Shown here one piece after another: positions 1-8,940 of a stretch of DNA of 64,000 nt. Origin of the DNA: Anaerolineae bacterium (GTDB taxonomy: Bacteria > Chloroflexota > Anaerolineae > Aggregatilineales > Phototrophicaceae); the NCBI GenBank assembly GCA_022823945.1, contig JAJEBK010000032.1, positions 62,001-126,000 on the forward strand, read 5' to 3'. A program made the translations under genes and the position numbers. Positions within the stretch are counted from its first letter, which is position 1; each line of letters opens with the position of its first letter. The notes below the pieces were generated by a model. That model made no database searches. It worked only from the letters and a program-made list of their open reading frames with translations, and was not told where the DNA came from.

Positions 1-1
1 C

Positions 2-283
2 ATCGATTTCAATCGCCGCGAGGTCATCGTGGCTGGCGAGCCTGTCAAGCTGCGCCCGACCGAATATCGCTTGCTTTATCACCTGGTCCGCAACGCCGGC
101 TGGACTGTGCCGCACGACCAGATTCTGCAAAAGGTCTGGGGGTATGAATACCGCGATGAAGCGCATTATGTGCGGCTGTATGTCAATTACCTGCGCGAGA
201 AGATCGAAGCCGACCCTTCCAACCCGCAGTACATAATCACCGAGCGCGGCGTTGGCTATCGCTTCATCGATTTTCGCAACTAG
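2..283 (+). CDS. OmpR/PhoB-family response regulator, C-terminal DNA-binding domain (5' partial)
   Basis: The reading frame is open from the window edge, so only the C-terminal part is visible. The roughly 93 residues form a winged-helix domain of the OmpR/PhoB type: the LRPTEYRLL helix, the VWGYEY segment, the recognition helix around [13 protein letters not shown], and the terminal ERGVGYRF hairpin are family hallmarks. It would bind promoter DNA after phosphorylation of a receiver domain lying outside the window. An internal GTG at 29 is not the true start, because the homologous domain begins upstream of it. Its sensor kinase is not visible and its regulon cannot be inferred. Confidence 0.9.
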   Translation: MDFNRREVIVAGEPVKLRPTEYRLLYHLVRNAGWTVPHDQILQKVWGYEYRDEAHYVRLYVNYLREKIEADPSNPQYIITERGVGYRFIDFRN

Positions 284-295
284 CCGCTGGCGTAT

Positions 296-637
296 TTAGT
301 CCAGCATAAATCCAAAATCCAGGAAGAGGCAGGTTCGCCCTTTTGTGGCGCGCGAAACTTGCTTGCAAGGCAATTCGCCATGCGCGCGAAAAACAAATAT
401 GGAGCGATTGCGCCGCTTGAACTTCTTTTTTAGGGTGCTCCATTGCGACTTGCTGGGCGCAGCCTTGCCCTCTTGCAATTGAAAGTAGCTTTGGTCGAAT
501 ATCGCGCGGTAGTGATGGTCTTCAAATTCGATCAGCCGCAGCAAAGCCGCGCCGCGCGGACTGGACAGCACAGTATTGGCGATGCCGGCGGCATAACTGT
601 GCTTGACCTTGCGAAAGACGGGCAGGTCTGTTGACAT
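296..637 (-). CDS. Conserved-looking hypothetical protein, 113 aa, basic
   Basis: A 113-residue protein starting MSTDLPVFRKV. I do not recognise a named family. It is basic, with a KKKFKRR cluster near residue 73, and alternates hydrophobic and charged segments as a small soluble nucleic-acid- or protein-binding domain might. The frame stays open upstream to about 1060, but that part runs antisense to the flavin-reductase-like gene, so the ATG at 637 is chosen. No strong Shine-Dalgarno is visible. It ends 12 bases from the response regulator on the opposite strand. Coding status rests on amino-acid composition and on filling an otherwise empty 500-base gap. Confidence 0.5.
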   Translation of the reverse strand: MSTDLPVFRKVKHSYAAGIANTVLSSPRGAALLRLIEFEDHHYRAIFDQSYFQLQEGKAAPSKSQWSTLKKKFKRRNRSIFVFRAHGELPCKQVSRATKGRTCLFLDFGFMLD

Positions 638-735
638 TGACGCGCTTTCTGGCCGGGTTTCTGGGCAAGTGATTAAACCACACCGGGCGCGATGGGCATA
701 GTGGGGCTGCCGGACCGTTTGTCTGCGCATGACCG

Positions 736-764
736 CTGGCATTCTGGCGGCTGGGCTGTACAAT
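736..764 (+). promoter_or_regulatory. Predicted sigma70-type promoter for the flavin-reductase-like gene
   Basis: CTGGCA (736-741) and TACAAT (759-764) are separated by 17 bases, 24 bases ahead of the start codon at 788. The -10 matches the consensus at five of six positions and the -35 at four of six. Confidence 0.45.
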
Positions 765-787
765 GCTTGTGGAAACGAGGAGGCAGC

Positions 788-1291
788 ATGAGCCAGGTTG
801 ATGGTCAAAGTTTCAAGAATATCCTCGCCTGCTGGACGGCGGGCATCACGGTGGTCAGTGTGGCATCGCGGGGAGACTGGCAGGCAATTACGGTCAACTC
901 TTTCGCCAGCGTGAGCATGCAGCCGCCGCTGGTCGTGCTGAATATCGCCAATCGTCTGGATATTGCTGCATACATTCTGCGCGAGAAGCACTTCGCGATC
1001 AGCATCTTGTCCGATCAACAACTGGATATGGGCAAGCGCTTCGCCGGCTATGATGACCACCTGCGCGAGAATCGATTCGACGGCCTGGACTGCGAAACCA
1101 GCGCGCTGGGCGATCCCATCATCGGCGATGCGATGGCCTGGCTATCGTGCGCATTGGAGCAACGGATTGATGTCGGCGAAAACTCCATGATATTGGGCAA
1201 GGTGGTCGAAGGCGGCTGGACAGACGACAAGCTGCCGTTGCTGTATCACAACCGCCAATGGGGTGTCTTCCAGCCACAAGAAGACAAATAA
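788..1291 (+). CDS. Flavin reductase-like (FMN-binding split-barrel) protein
   Basis: A 167-residue protein resembling the flavin reductase-like domain family, whose members reduce FMN/FAD with NAD(P)H or bind FMN as partner oxidoreductases. The N-terminal pattern (FKNILACWTAGITVVSV, then AITVNSFASVSMQPPLVVLNI) is the conserved flavin-binding core, with the NSF..VS..PPL segment near residues 38-52. The ATG at 788 has an excellent Shine-Dalgarno (GAGGAGG at 777-783). It ends two bases from the stop of the convergent ppgK. No partner monooxygenase lies nearby, so the substrate is unknown. Confidence 0.82.
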   Translation: MSQVDGQSFKNILACWTAGITVVSVASRGDWQAITVNSFASVSMQPPLVVLNIANRLDIAAYILREKHFAISILSDQQLDMGKRFAGYDDHLRENRFDGLDCETSALGDPIIGDAMAWLSCALEQRIDVGENSMILGKVVEGGWTDDKLPLLYHNRQWGVFQPQEDK

Positions 1292-1293
1292 GG

Positions 1294-2031
1294 TTACATC
1301 AACTCGGCTGCGGCGATGGCGGCGCCGATGATGCCAGCTCGGTTGCGCAGCTGGGCGGGCACGATTTGTGTATCGCATTTGATATGTGGGAAGAAGTTCC
1401 TGTACCGTTTGCTGACGCCGCCGCCAATAATGTACAAGTCGGGCGTAATCAGCGCTTCCAGATATTGCAGATACTCCGAGAGCCGTTTGCCCCACTGCTT
1501 CCAGGTAAAACCTTTTTGCTCGCGAGCGCGGTCGGATGCGCGCGCTTCGGCATCTTTGCCGCGGATGACCAGATGTCCAAACTCCGTGTTGGGCACCAGT
1601 TTGCCATCCATGAACAGCGAACTGCCGATGCCGGTGCCCAGCGTCAGGATGACGACCAAGCCGTCCACGCCTTTGCCAGCGCCAAACCTCATCTCCGCGA
1701 TGCCAGCTGCGTCGGCGTCATTGAGCATCAGCACGGGATTGCCCGTGTGTTTTCCAAGCAGCGCAGCCGCGTCTGTGCCAACCCAGCCTTTGTCTACATT
1801 GGCAGCGGTCAGCGTGACACCGCGCTTGACCACTGCGGGAAAGGTGCAGCCGATCGGCGCATCCCAGTCAAAATGGGACGATATGCGGGCGACGACTTTT
1901 GCGACTGACTGCGGTTTGGATGGCTGCGGGGTGGGAATCCGCAGGCGGTCGCCGACGAAATCGCCCTTGTTGCAATCAACTATCGCGCCTTTGATGCCCG
2001 AGCCACCGATATCAATACCCAGGATCTCCAT
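1294..2031 (-). CDS. ppgK: Polyphosphate glucokinase (ROK family)
   Basis: This 245-residue ROK-family kinase should phosphorylate glucose to glucose-6-phosphate using inorganic polyphosphate and/or ATP, in the cytoplasm. Visible motifs: the phosphate-binding DIGGSGIKG at residues 7-15, the catalytic Asp in LNDADAAG (D105), a second phosphate loop LGTGIGSS at 131-138, and the EFGHL glucose-contact segment near 150. Length fits PpgK of Actinobacteria and Chloroflexota rather than the longer ROK repressors, and no DNA-binding domain is present. It would supply the lower glycolytic enzymes encoded at 14-17 kb and 37-40 kb. Strict polyphosphate preference is inferred from family similarity. Confidence 0.88.
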   Translation of the reverse strand: MEILGIDIGGSGIKGAIVDCNKGDFVGDRLRIPTPQPSKPQSVAKVVARISSHFDWDAPIGCTFPAVVKRGVTLTAANVDKGWVGTDAAALLGKHTGNPVLMLNDADAAGIAEMRFGAGKGVDGLVVILTLGTGIGSSLFMDGKLVPNTEFGHLVIRGKDAEARASDRAREQKGFTWKQWGKRLSEYLQYLEALITPDLYIIGGGVSKRYRNFFPHIKCDTQIVPAQLRNRAGIIGAAIAAAELM

Positions 2032-2154
2032 TGCGCGCGCCTTTCGTCCACGGTCTGCCGAAGCAAGTGTACCACAGGCGATTGGGGGCGCAGGTGGTTA
2101 TGTCGCACAATAACAAGTATACTGACAACAAGTTGATCTTCACGAGGTGTGGAT

Positions 2155-3186
2155 ATGCGCGCGATATTCACTGTTGTTTTTGTGGCTCTGCTGTTGGTGG
2201 CGAGCCAGGCTGCTGCGGCGCAGACAACTTGCCTGCCCAATGGTTGTGGCGTTCCCGGCAGCACGATCGAAGCGCACCGCTCTCCCAATGTGCGCTCGCT
2301 GACCGTTGACGACGAGCTGCTGGGCGACCGCGATTATCGGCAGGTCAATGGCTCGCTCGCCATTTACAGCGCGCCCGACAGCCCCGAACCCGACAGCTAT
2401 GGCGAAGGCTATACTTTTGTCACTGTGCAGGAAGACCATGGCGAATGGGCGAAGGTCGGCGAAGATCAATGGGTGCGCACAGACAACCTGGGCGAACGTT
2501 TCACGCCGTCTCGATTTGCAGGCGCGTTGCTGCCGCTGGATGGCAACCTGCCCTTCACCGTCGCCTGGACATTGACGCATCTGCGCGGCTCGAAGACGCC
2601 CGGCGCTCCCGAAGCCGCAGACAATCGATTTCTATATCGCTACAGCCGTGTCTATATCTATGCCGCCGTGCAGGTTGATGGCTATGACTGGTATCAGATC
2701 GGGCATGACCAGTGGGTGCATCAGTTCAAAGTAGCGAAGATCTTGCCGGTTCCGCGTCCGGCGACAGTCGATACGCACAAGTGGATCAGTGTCGACCTCT
2801 ATGAACAGGTGGCGATCGCCTATGAAGGCGAAACACCCGTCTTTGCCACGCTGGTGTCTTCGGGCATGGCTGACTGGCCGACCAACGAAGGCGTTTTCCA
2901 TGTCTATGTGCGCTTCACGCGCGCACTGATGAGCGGCGCGTACAACCAGCCCGATTTCTATTATCTGCAAGAAGTGCCCTGGACGATGTATTACGATGAC
3001 CAGATCGCGCTGCATGGCGCCTATTGGCACGATGGCTTTGGCTTTCGGCGAAGTCACGGCTGTGTCAACTTGGCCATCACCGATGCGCATTGGCTCTTCC
3101 AGTGGTCGGAAAGCGAATATGACTACCAGGCAGCCGATTACACGGGACCAGCCGTGTATGTCTATTCCAGCGGCGATTATGACTGA
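2155..3186 (+). CDS. Secreted L,D-transpeptidase (YkuD domain)
   Basis: An exported 343-residue protein with an N-terminal signal peptide (hydrophobic residues 4-20, then Ala-rich to about 22). The C-terminal YkuD domain carries the catalytic signature SHGCVNL with nucleophile Cys303, preceded by HGAYWHDGFG, which supplies the conserved His. These enzymes form 3-3 cross-links in peptidoglycan or attach proteins to it. The middle (about residues 40-200) is consistent with SH3-like wall-binding modules, though these are not clear by eye. ATG 2155 is preferred to GTG 2149 because the CGAGG at 2143-2147 is then correctly spaced. It is divergent from ppgK. Confidence 0.88.
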   Translation: MRAIFTVVFVALLLVASQAAAAQTTCLPNGCGVPGSTIEAHRSPNVRSLTVDDELLGDRDYRQVNGSLAIYSAPDSPEPDSYGEGYTFVTVQEDHGEWAKVGEDQWVRTDNLGERFTPSRFAGALLPLDGNLPFTVAWTLTHLRGSKTPGAPEAADNRFLYRYSRVYIYAAVQVDGYDWYQIGHDQWVHQFKVAKILPVPRPATVDTHKWISVDLYEQVAIAYEGETPVFATLVSSGMADWPTNEGVFHVYVRFTRALMSGAYNQPDFYYLQEVPWTMYYDDQIALHGAYWHDGFGFRRSHGCVNLAITDAHWLFQWSESEYDYQAADYTGPAVYVYSSGDYD

Positions 3187-3192
3187 AACTGG

Positions 3193-4275
3193 CTAGACAG
3201 CCAGCGCTTCATCCGCCAAACGAAATGACTCGATATAGCCCTGCGCCGCCAACAATTCGGCATTGAGGATGCTGCAGCCGGCCGCCCCGCGGATGGTGTT
3301 GTGCGAAAGAGAAGCGAACTTGTAACCCAGTATGGGACATTCGCGCAGCCGACCGATACTGGTGGTCATGCCTGCGCCAGCTTCGCGGTCGCGGCGGGGT
3401 TGCGGGCGGTCGATCTGCGGTAGATATTGCAGCGGGAAGCGCGGCGCGCTGGGCAGATCGGGCACTGGCGGCAGGGCTTGGCAGGTTTCCCAATCGTCGA
3501 TGATGTCGGCGATTGTCGGCTGCTGCTCCAGCTCGACCGAGATATTGACCAGGTGAGCGTCTACCACGGGCACGCGCGTGCATGTCGCGCTGACAACCAT
3601 GTCCAGCTCAGCTATGCCAGCGCCGGTGAATGCGCCCAGCATCTTGCGCGACTCGGTTTCCATCTTGTGTTCGTCGCCGGGCACCCAGGGGATGACATTG
3701 TCGATGATATCCATGGACGATACGCCGGGGTAACCTGCGCCACTGATGGCTTGCTCGCTGACCAGGTACAGGCGGCGAATGCCATATTTTACAAGTGGCT
3801 TCAGCGCCATGACGACAGGCATCACCGTGCAATTGGAATTGGCAATCAATGCGCCAGTCGTCCAGCCGCGCTGCCGACGCTGCAAGCCGATCAAGCCTGT
3901 GTGCCCGGCATTGACCTCGGGCAGCAGCAGCGGCACATCGGGCAGCATACGATTGGCAGAAGCGTTGGTGCAAACGACATGCCCTTCCGCCGCCAACGCC
4001 AATTCGCGCAGGCTGGCGGCTTCTTTGGGCAGAGCCGAAAAAACCAGTGGTGAACCCAGCGGCTCGTCCAGCGCCTTGACCATCAGCGAGGCGACATCGG
4101 CTGGTGGATTGCCATTCAGCACCCAGTGCGCCGCATCGGCATAGCGTCGACCAGCGCTGCGGGCAGAGCCGACGACTTCGCGCACCTGGAACCACGGATG
4201 GTCTTCCAGCAGTTGGATGAAGCGCTGCCCCACGGCACCAGTCGCGCCCAATATCGCTACATTGAGTTTTTGCAT
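3193..4275 (-). CDS. asd: Aspartate-semialdehyde dehydrogenase
   Basis: A 360-residue NADP-dependent enzyme that reduces aspartyl phosphate to aspartate semialdehyde, the branch-point precursor of lysine/diaminopimelate, threonine and methionine. The Rossmann motif GATGAVG lies at residues 10-16. The catalytic Cys149 sits in NSNCTVMP and the base is probably His241 in VDAHLVN. Length and the SNCT context fit the archaeal/fungal-type branch found in several deep bacterial phyla. It lies 16 bases downstream of pheA on the same strand, so the two are probably co-transcribed as an amino-acid biosynthesis operon. Confidence 0.93.
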   Translation of the reverse strand: MQKLNVAILGATGAVGQRFIQLLEDHPWFQVREVVGSARSAGRRYADAAHWVLNGNPPADVASLMVKALDEPLGSPLVFSALPKEAASLRELALAAEGHVVCTNASANRMLPDVPLLLPEVNAGHTGLIGLQRRQRGWTTGALIANSNCTVMPVVMALKPLVKYGIRRLYLVSEQAISGAGYPGVSSMDIIDNVIPWVPGDEHKMETESRKMLGAFTGAGIAELDMVVSATCTRVPVVDAHLVNISVELEQQPTIADIIDDWETCQALPPVPDLPSAPRFPLQYLPQIDRPQPRRDREAGAGMTTSIGRLRECPILGYKFASLSHNTIRGAAGCSILNAELLAAQGYIESFRLADEALAV

Positions 4276-4291
4276 CTTCTTGGCACCTGCC

Positions 4292-5125
4292 TTACATGCC
4301 GACCGTGCCCGAGCGCACTGCCGGATACGATCCCAACATCTTCACAAACGAGGTCAACTGCAGCAACTGCATCAGAAGTTCCTGACAGCGCTGTTCTTGC
4401 CAATGCCCTTCAAAGTCCAGATAAAACAGCGGCTCCCAGGGGCGGTTGCGGCGCGGTCTGGATTCGAGCTTGGTCAGGTTCAGATCGCGCTTGGCGAATT
4501 CGCCCAGGCATTCATAGAGCGCGGCGGGGCGATTGCGCGTGGCAAATACGATCGAAGTCTTGTTGTATTCGCCGGGCGGCGGGTCGCCATGCCCCATCAG
4601 CAAGAAGCGCGTATAATTGAAGGGTTCATCTTCGATCTCGCTGGCCAGCACATCCAGCTCGTACATGTCAGCCGCCAGCAGCGATGCGATTACGGCGACG
4701 CCCGGCTCGGGCGACTTCGCCAGGTCTTGTGCCGCGCCAGCCGTGTCGTACCAGCCAAAAGGCTCAAACCCATTGCGCTTCAAGAATCGCTCGCATTGCA
4801 TCAGCGCCTGCGGATGACTGCGCACCTGCTGGATAGCTGCCATGGACATGCCCGGACTGGCCAGCAGGTTGTGATGCACATGCAAGATCACTTCCGCCTG
4901 GATGCGCACATCGTGGTCGAGCAGCATCTCGTATGCGCCGGCCACCGAACCAGCCAGCGCATTTTCCACCGGCAGCAGACTGTAGTCGGCCAAGCCTGTT
5001 TGCAGCGCGTCAAAGAGGCGATTGAGATCCTGGCAGGGAATGGGTTGCACATCATCGCCAAAGTGCTGGCGAACAGCGATTTCGGAGTTTGCGCCAGGAA
5101 TCCCCTGATAAGCAACTTTCGACAT
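4292..5125 (-). CDS. pheA: Prephenate dehydratase
   Basis: Converts prephenate to phenylpyruvate in phenylalanine synthesis. The 277-residue protein starts MSKVAYQGIPGANSE. The catalytic Thr-Arg-Phe motif is at residues 172-174. A C-terminal ACT domain (about 187-268) contains ESRP at 221-224, the phenylalanine-binding feedback motif, so product inhibition is expected. There is no chorismate mutase or dehydrogenase domain. The ATG at 5125 is chosen: it has AAGGTG five bases upstream and gives the normal family N-terminus, whereas the in-frame extension to 5206 has no counterpart in the family. First gene of an operon with asd. Confidence 0.93.
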   Translation of the reverse strand: MSKVAYQGIPGANSEIAVRQHFGDDVQPIPCQDLNRLFDALQTGLADYSLLPVENALAGSVAGAYEMLLDHDVRIQAEVILHVHHNLLASPGMSMAAIQQVRSHPQALMQCERFLKRNGFEPFGWYDTAGAAQDLAKSPEPGVAVIASLLAADMYELDVLASEIEDEPFNYTRFLLMGHGDPPPGEYNKTSIVFATRNRPAALYECLGEFAKRDLNLTKLESRPRRNRPWEPLFYLDFEGHWQEQRCQELLMQLLQLTSFVKMLGSYPAVRSGTVGM

Positions 5126-5197
5126 GTGCACCTTGTTTCGTTCTTCGTGCAGGTTCCGCATCATAACCGAAAGCTGGCTCGCATAAAAGTGTCCAGC

Positions 5198-5228
5198 TTG
5201 CAACACATTTTTGGCGCGCGCGTATACT
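5198..5228 (+). promoter_or_regulatory. Predicted promoter of the hsp20 gene
   Basis: TTGCAA (5198-5203) and TATACT (5223-5228) lie upstream of hsp20 with a 19-base spacer, longer than ideal. I see no CIRCE-type inverted repeat, so heat control, if any, is not evident here. Confidence 0.4.
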
Positions 5229-5260
5229 GGAGTGAAGGAGCCAGCCTATAAGGAGCGATC

Positions 5261-5698
5261 ATGACAAACGAACCGCGCTTTGATCCGCTGCGCGATATTC
5301 AGCATATCGGCGAGCAAATCACGCGCCAGGTAGAAAAAGGCATCCGCGCCGTAACCAGCAATCCCGAGCAGCTGCAAGTGGATATGTACGAGGCGGAAGG
5401 GCATCTTTACATCAGCACGCAAAGCATAGACGGGCTGGTTAAAGAGAGCATCGATATCAGCCTGGAGTCCAACATCCTGACGATCAGTGTACAAACCGAG
5501 CCAGAGCCGACTCCCACCTCGGCGCGATTCCTGCTGCAAGAGCGGCGCTTTGGTCCCATCACGCGCGAGATTGAGCTGTCTGTCCCGGTCAAGGCGCAAG
5601 AAGCGCGCGCCAAGGTCGAAGGCGGCGGACGTCTGCTCATCAGCCTGCCGATTGACGAAGGCGTCTATGGCAATATCGCTGTGACGCCGGTGGAATAA
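5261..5698 (+). CDS. Small heat-shock protein, Hsp20/alpha-crystallin family
   Basis: A 145-residue ATP-independent holdase chaperone. The alpha-crystallin domain spans roughly residues 37-125, beginning at QLQVDMYEAEGHLYIS and including LESNILTISV, then the late strand REIELSVPV and the KVEGGGRLLISLP hairpin, where families usually have A.x.x.nGvL. The classical C-terminal I-x-I anchor is only partly kept (NIAVTPVE). AAGGAG at 5250-5255 fixes the ATG at 5261. Divergent from pheA, convergent with pyrG. Confidence 0.85.
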   Translation: MTNEPRFDPLRDIQHIGEQITRQVEKGIRAVTSNPEQLQVDMYEAEGHLYISTQSIDGLVKESIDISLESNILTISVQTEPEPTPTSARFLLQERRFGPITREIELSVPVKAQEARAKVEGGGRLLISLPIDEGVYGNIAVTPVE

Positions 5699-5707
5699 AC
5701 CTGACGC

Positions 5708-7342
5708 TTATGCCAGCCGTTGACGCAGATGACCCATCTCGGCGCGGTATTCAGCCGCTGCGCCGATGAAAGCATCAAAAAGCGGGTGCGGGCGATTGGG
5801 TCGACTCAGAAACTCGGGATGAAATTGGCAGCCCAACATAAAGGGATGGTCTTGCAACTCGGCGATCTCGACAAGAATGCCATCGGGGCTTAGACCGCTG
5901 AAGGCCACGCCACCCTGCAGGAATGCTTCGCGGTAGGCGTTGTTGAATTCAAAACGATGGCGGTGCCGTTCCATGATTTGCGGTCTGCCATACGCGGAAG
6001 ACGCCAATGAATTGCTTTGCAAGACGCATGGATATTCGCCCAGTCGCATCGTGCCGCCCATATCGGTGATGGCGCGCTGCTCCAGCATCAGGTCAATGAC
6101 CGGGTGCGGCGTGCTGACATCAAACTCGGAGCTGTTGGCGTCATCCATGCCGAGCACATTGCGCGCGTATTCGATACACATAACCTGCATGCCCAGACAC
6201 AAGCCCAGATAGGGCACTTTGTTCTCCCGCGCGTGGGCGGCTGCAATAATCTTGCCTTCAATGCCGCGATAGCCGAATCCGCCCGGCACGACGATGCCAT
6301 CCAACGATGCCAGTTCGTCCAGCCGCTTGCCTTTTTCCAGCTCGCCTGAGTGAATCCAGCAGACCTCGGCAGATTGTCCGCGCTGTATCGCGGCGTGCGC
6401 AAGCGATTCCTTGACCGACATATAGGCATCATGCAATTCGACATATTTGCCAACAATGCCGATGCGCAGACCTCCTGAGGCTTGGCTGCTGCGACTCAAG
6501 ATGGCGCGCCAGCCGTTCAGATCGGGCGGCTGGCACTGCAAGCGGAAGCGTTCGCAGATGAAATCGCCCAAGCCGCTGGCTTCGATCATCAGCGGCACGG
6601 CATAAATGCTTTCGGTGGTCTCGAGCGGAATGACGGCATTTTCGTCTACATCGCAAAATAGCGCGATTTTGTTGATGATTTCTTGATTCACAGGGTGGTC
6701 GGTGCGAGCGATGATCACATTGGGCTGGATGCCGATGCCCCGCAGCTCGCGGGCGCTGTGCTGGGTTGGCTTGGTCTTAAGCTCGCCCGTCGCGCCGATG
6801 TGCGGCAAGAAGGTCACATGCACATTGAGCGTATCGCGGCGGCCAAACTCGGTGCGCAATTGACGAAGCGCCTCCAAGAAGGGCAGGCTTTCGATATCGC
6901 CGGCTGTGCCACCCACCTCGACAATGACGACATCCGCATTGGTGCGCTGGCCCAGCAGCTTGATGCAGCGCTTGATTTCGTTGGTGATATGCGGCACGAC
7001 CTGGATCGTGCCACCCAGATAATCACCCTTGCGCTCTTTCTCTATGACAGTCAGATAAACCTGCCCCGCCGTTACATTGGACAAGCGGCTGACTGGCTCG
7101 TCCACGAAACGTTCATAATGCCCCAGGTCGAGGTCGGTCTCCGCGCCATCTGAGGTGACGAAGACTTCGCCATGCTGATAGGGATTCATCGTGCCGGGGT
7201 CGACATTGAGATATGGGTCCAGCTTTTGGATGGCGACTTTCAATCCGCGAGCCTTCAAAATGCGCCCGATAGACGCGACAGTCAGGCCTTTGCCCACTGA
7301 GCTGACGACGCCACCTGTGCAGAAGATGTATTTCGGTTTCAC
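5708..7342 (-). CDS. pyrG: CTP synthase
   Basis: A 544-residue enzyme that aminates UTP to CTP using glutamine and ATP. The N-terminal amidoligase domain opens with the P-loop region FCTGGVVSSVGKG and contains LDPYLNVDPGTMNP and EVGGTAGDIES. The C-terminal class I glutamine amidotransferase domain has nucleophile Cys382 in GLCLGMQ and the His-Glu pair in FHPEF near 514. Length is standard. The upstream gene on the same strand is the Roadblock/LC7 protein, 19 bases away, so the two are likely co-transcribed. Confidence 0.97.
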   Translation of the reverse strand: MKPKYIFCTGGVVSSVGKGLTVASIGRILKARGLKVAIQKLDPYLNVDPGTMNPYQHGEVFVTSDGAETDLDLGHYERFVDEPVSRLSNVTAGQVYLTVIEKERKGDYLGGTIQVVPHITNEIKRCIKLLGQRTNADVVIVEVGGTAGDIESLPFLEALRQLRTEFGRRDTLNVHVTFLPHIGATGELKTKPTQHSARELRGIGIQPNVIIARTDHPVNQEIINKIALFCDVDENAVIPLETTESIYAVPLMIEASGLGDFICERFRLQCQPPDLNGWRAILSRSSQASGGLRIGIVGKYVELHDAYMSVKESLAHAAIQRGQSAEVCWIHSGELEKGKRLDELASLDGIVVPGGFGYRGIEGKIIAAAHARENKVPYLGLCLGMQVMCIEYARNVLGMDDANSSEFDVSTPHPVIDLMLEQRAITDMGGTMRLGEYPCVLQSNSLASSAYGRPQIMERHRHRFEFNNAYREAFLQGGVAFSGLSPDGILVEIAELQDHPFMLGCQFHPEFLSRPNRPHPLFDAFIGAAAEYRAEMGHLRQRLA

Positions 7343-7361
7343 ACGCCCATCCTGTCACTCA

Positions 7362-7736
7362 TCATGTCAACAGCTTGCGCAGGTCATTGCGGGCAGCGCG
7401 CATATCCAAAAAGAGCAGGCCAAGTTTGGCATCGGCGCTTGCCAGCACGGTGAGCAGGCAGTTCTCGTCCAGCCCCTGCAGCAACACATAACCCGCTGTC
7501 CCTTTGATAAAAACCTGCTCCAGCTCGCCACGCCCCAGCTCACCAGCGATGCGTTCGCCCAGGGCCAGCATGGCCGCGCTCATCGCGGCGATACGCCCCT
7601 CGCCCAGGTCTTCGGGCAGCGAGGCAGCGATCATCAAACCTTCCACGCTGACCACCGCCGCCGCTTCTGCGCCGGGAGTCGTTGCGCGCAGGCTGTTCAG
7701 GCGCTCAGTAAGTAGCTCTGCATTGGCGGCTGGCAC
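7362..7736 (-). CDS. Roadblock/LC7 domain protein
   Basis: A single-domain protein of 124 residues. The pattern LRATTPGAEAAAVVSVEGLMIAA, followed by AAMSAAMLALGERIAGEL and GYVLLQGLDENCLLTVLA, is the Roadblock/LC7 (MglB-like) fold. Such proteins dimerise and often act as GTPase-activating or scaffold partners of small Ras-like GTPases such as MglA. No small GTPase is encoded beside it. It precedes pyrG by 19 bases and would be the first gene of that transcript. Family confidence is high; cellular role is unknown. Confidence 0.85.
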   Translation of the reverse strand: MPAANAELLTERLNSLRATTPGAEAAAVVSVEGLMIAASLPEDLGEGRIAAMSAAMLALGERIAGELGRGELEQVFIKGTAGYVLLQGLDENCLLTVLASADAKLGLLFLDMRAARNDLRKLLT

Positions 7737-7809
7737 TGCGTTTCACCTGTCGTTTTCTGGCAATTGCGCTGCTTGGTGGCTGTGCAAATCTGCGCCGCGC
7801 ATCGCGTAT

Positions 7810-7837
7810 AGTATAGTTTCTCGGCCACGCAAAACAA
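7810..7837 (-). promoter_or_regulatory. Predicted promoter for the Roadblock-pyrG transcript
   Basis: On the minus strand TTGTTT (7837-7832) is followed after 16 bases by TATACT (7815-7810), 74 bases before the start codon. The divergent moxR has its own TATACT at 7898-7903 without a convincing -35. The rest of the 200-base gap (7737-7936) shows nothing else I can name. Confidence 0.35.
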
Positions 7838-7936
7838 GATGCAGGGCGGGCAAAGTTAATCGGCAGCTGCAGCCGATACAAACTAGCCAGATTTCGCTAT
7901 ACTGGACGCAGTCACGCGAAAATCGGACTGCTGTGC

Positions 7937-8935
7937 ATGAGCGAAAATCCCAAAACAGCGACGCGTACGCCGCGCGCGCAGCCCACCGCCAGCTTAGTTC
8001 AAGAGCTCGCCGAGCGCATTGTGAGCGCGGTCAGCCAGGTGATCTTGGGCAAGCGCAACGAGATCCGCCTTACGACACTGGGCTTGCTGTGCCGCGGGCA
8101 CCTGTTGCTAGAAGATATCCCCGGCGTTGGCAAGACCATGATGGCGAAGTCCCTGGCGAAGGCGGTTGGCTGCAGCTTCAGCCGCATTCAGTTCACGCCG
8201 GACATGCTGCCTTCGGATATCACAGGTGTTTCGATATTTAATCCGAAATCGCGTGAATTTGAGTTTCGCGCGGGACCGATCATGGCGCAGATTTTGCTGG
8301 CCGACGAGATCAACCGCGCCACCCCCAAGACGCAATCGGCGCTGCTGGAAGCCATGGAAGAGGGGCAGATGACTGTCGATGGCGTCACTTACCGCCTCAG
8401 CAACCCTTTCCTGATCATGGCTACACAAAACCCGATCGAATACGAAGGCACCTTCCCCTTGCCCGAGGCGCAACTGGACCGCTTTTTGATCCGAATCAAG
8501 ATGGGCTATCCCCAGCCACAGGACGAGTTGCGCATCCTCGCCTCGCAGCAATATCAGCATCCCCTGCAAAATCTGCAGCAGGTTGTCAGCTTGCAAGAAC
8601 TGCTCAATGTGCAGCAAGCCATCAAAGATGTGTATGTGGCGAAAGAGGTGCAGCAGTACATTATCAACTTGATCACGGCTTCGCGGCGGCACAGCGATGT
8701 CTATCTGGGCAGCAGTCCGCGTGGGTCGCTGGCGTTATTCCGAACGGCGCAGGCGCGGGCAGCCATGAGCGGGCGCGACTTCGTCATTCCCGATGATGTC
8801 AAGGCGCTGGCGGAGGTCACGCTGGCACACCGCATTATCGTGGGTCCGGCGGCGCGCATCAAAAATATCACCACGCGCACTATCGTCCAGGACATCCTGC
8901 AAGCTACGCCGGTGCCGGGCGCATCGGTTCGCTGA
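7937..8935 (+). CDS. MoxR-family AAA+ ATPase
   Basis: A 332-residue AAA+ ATPase. Walker A is GVGKT at residues 63-67 and Walker B is LADEIN at 121-126. These are followed by the family-specific segments [34 protein letters not shown] (sensor 1 region) and [14 protein letters not shown] near the sensor 2 helix. MoxR ATPases act as chaperones for metal-centre insertion or for assembly of cell-envelope complexes. The DUF58 gene begins five bases downstream, the usual MoxR partner; no VWA or transglutaminase gene follows. Divergent from the Roadblock gene. Confidence 0.92.
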   Translation: MSENPKTATRTPRAQPTASLVQELAERIVSAVSQVILGKRNEIRLTTLGLLCRGHLLLEDIPGVGKTMMAKSLAKAVGCSFSRIQFTPDMLPSDITGVSIFNPKSREFEFRAGPIMAQILLADEINRATPKTQSALLEAMEEGQMTVDGVTYRLSNPFLIMATQNPIEYEGTFPLPEAQLDRFLIRIKMGYPQPQDELRILASQQYQHPLQNLQQVVSLQELLNVQQAIKDVYVAKEVQQYIINLITASRRHSDVYLGSSPRGSLALFRTAQARAAMSGRDFVIPDDVKALAEVTLAHRIIVGPAARIKNITTRTIVQDILQATPVPGASVR

Positions 8936-8940
8936 GCCCC

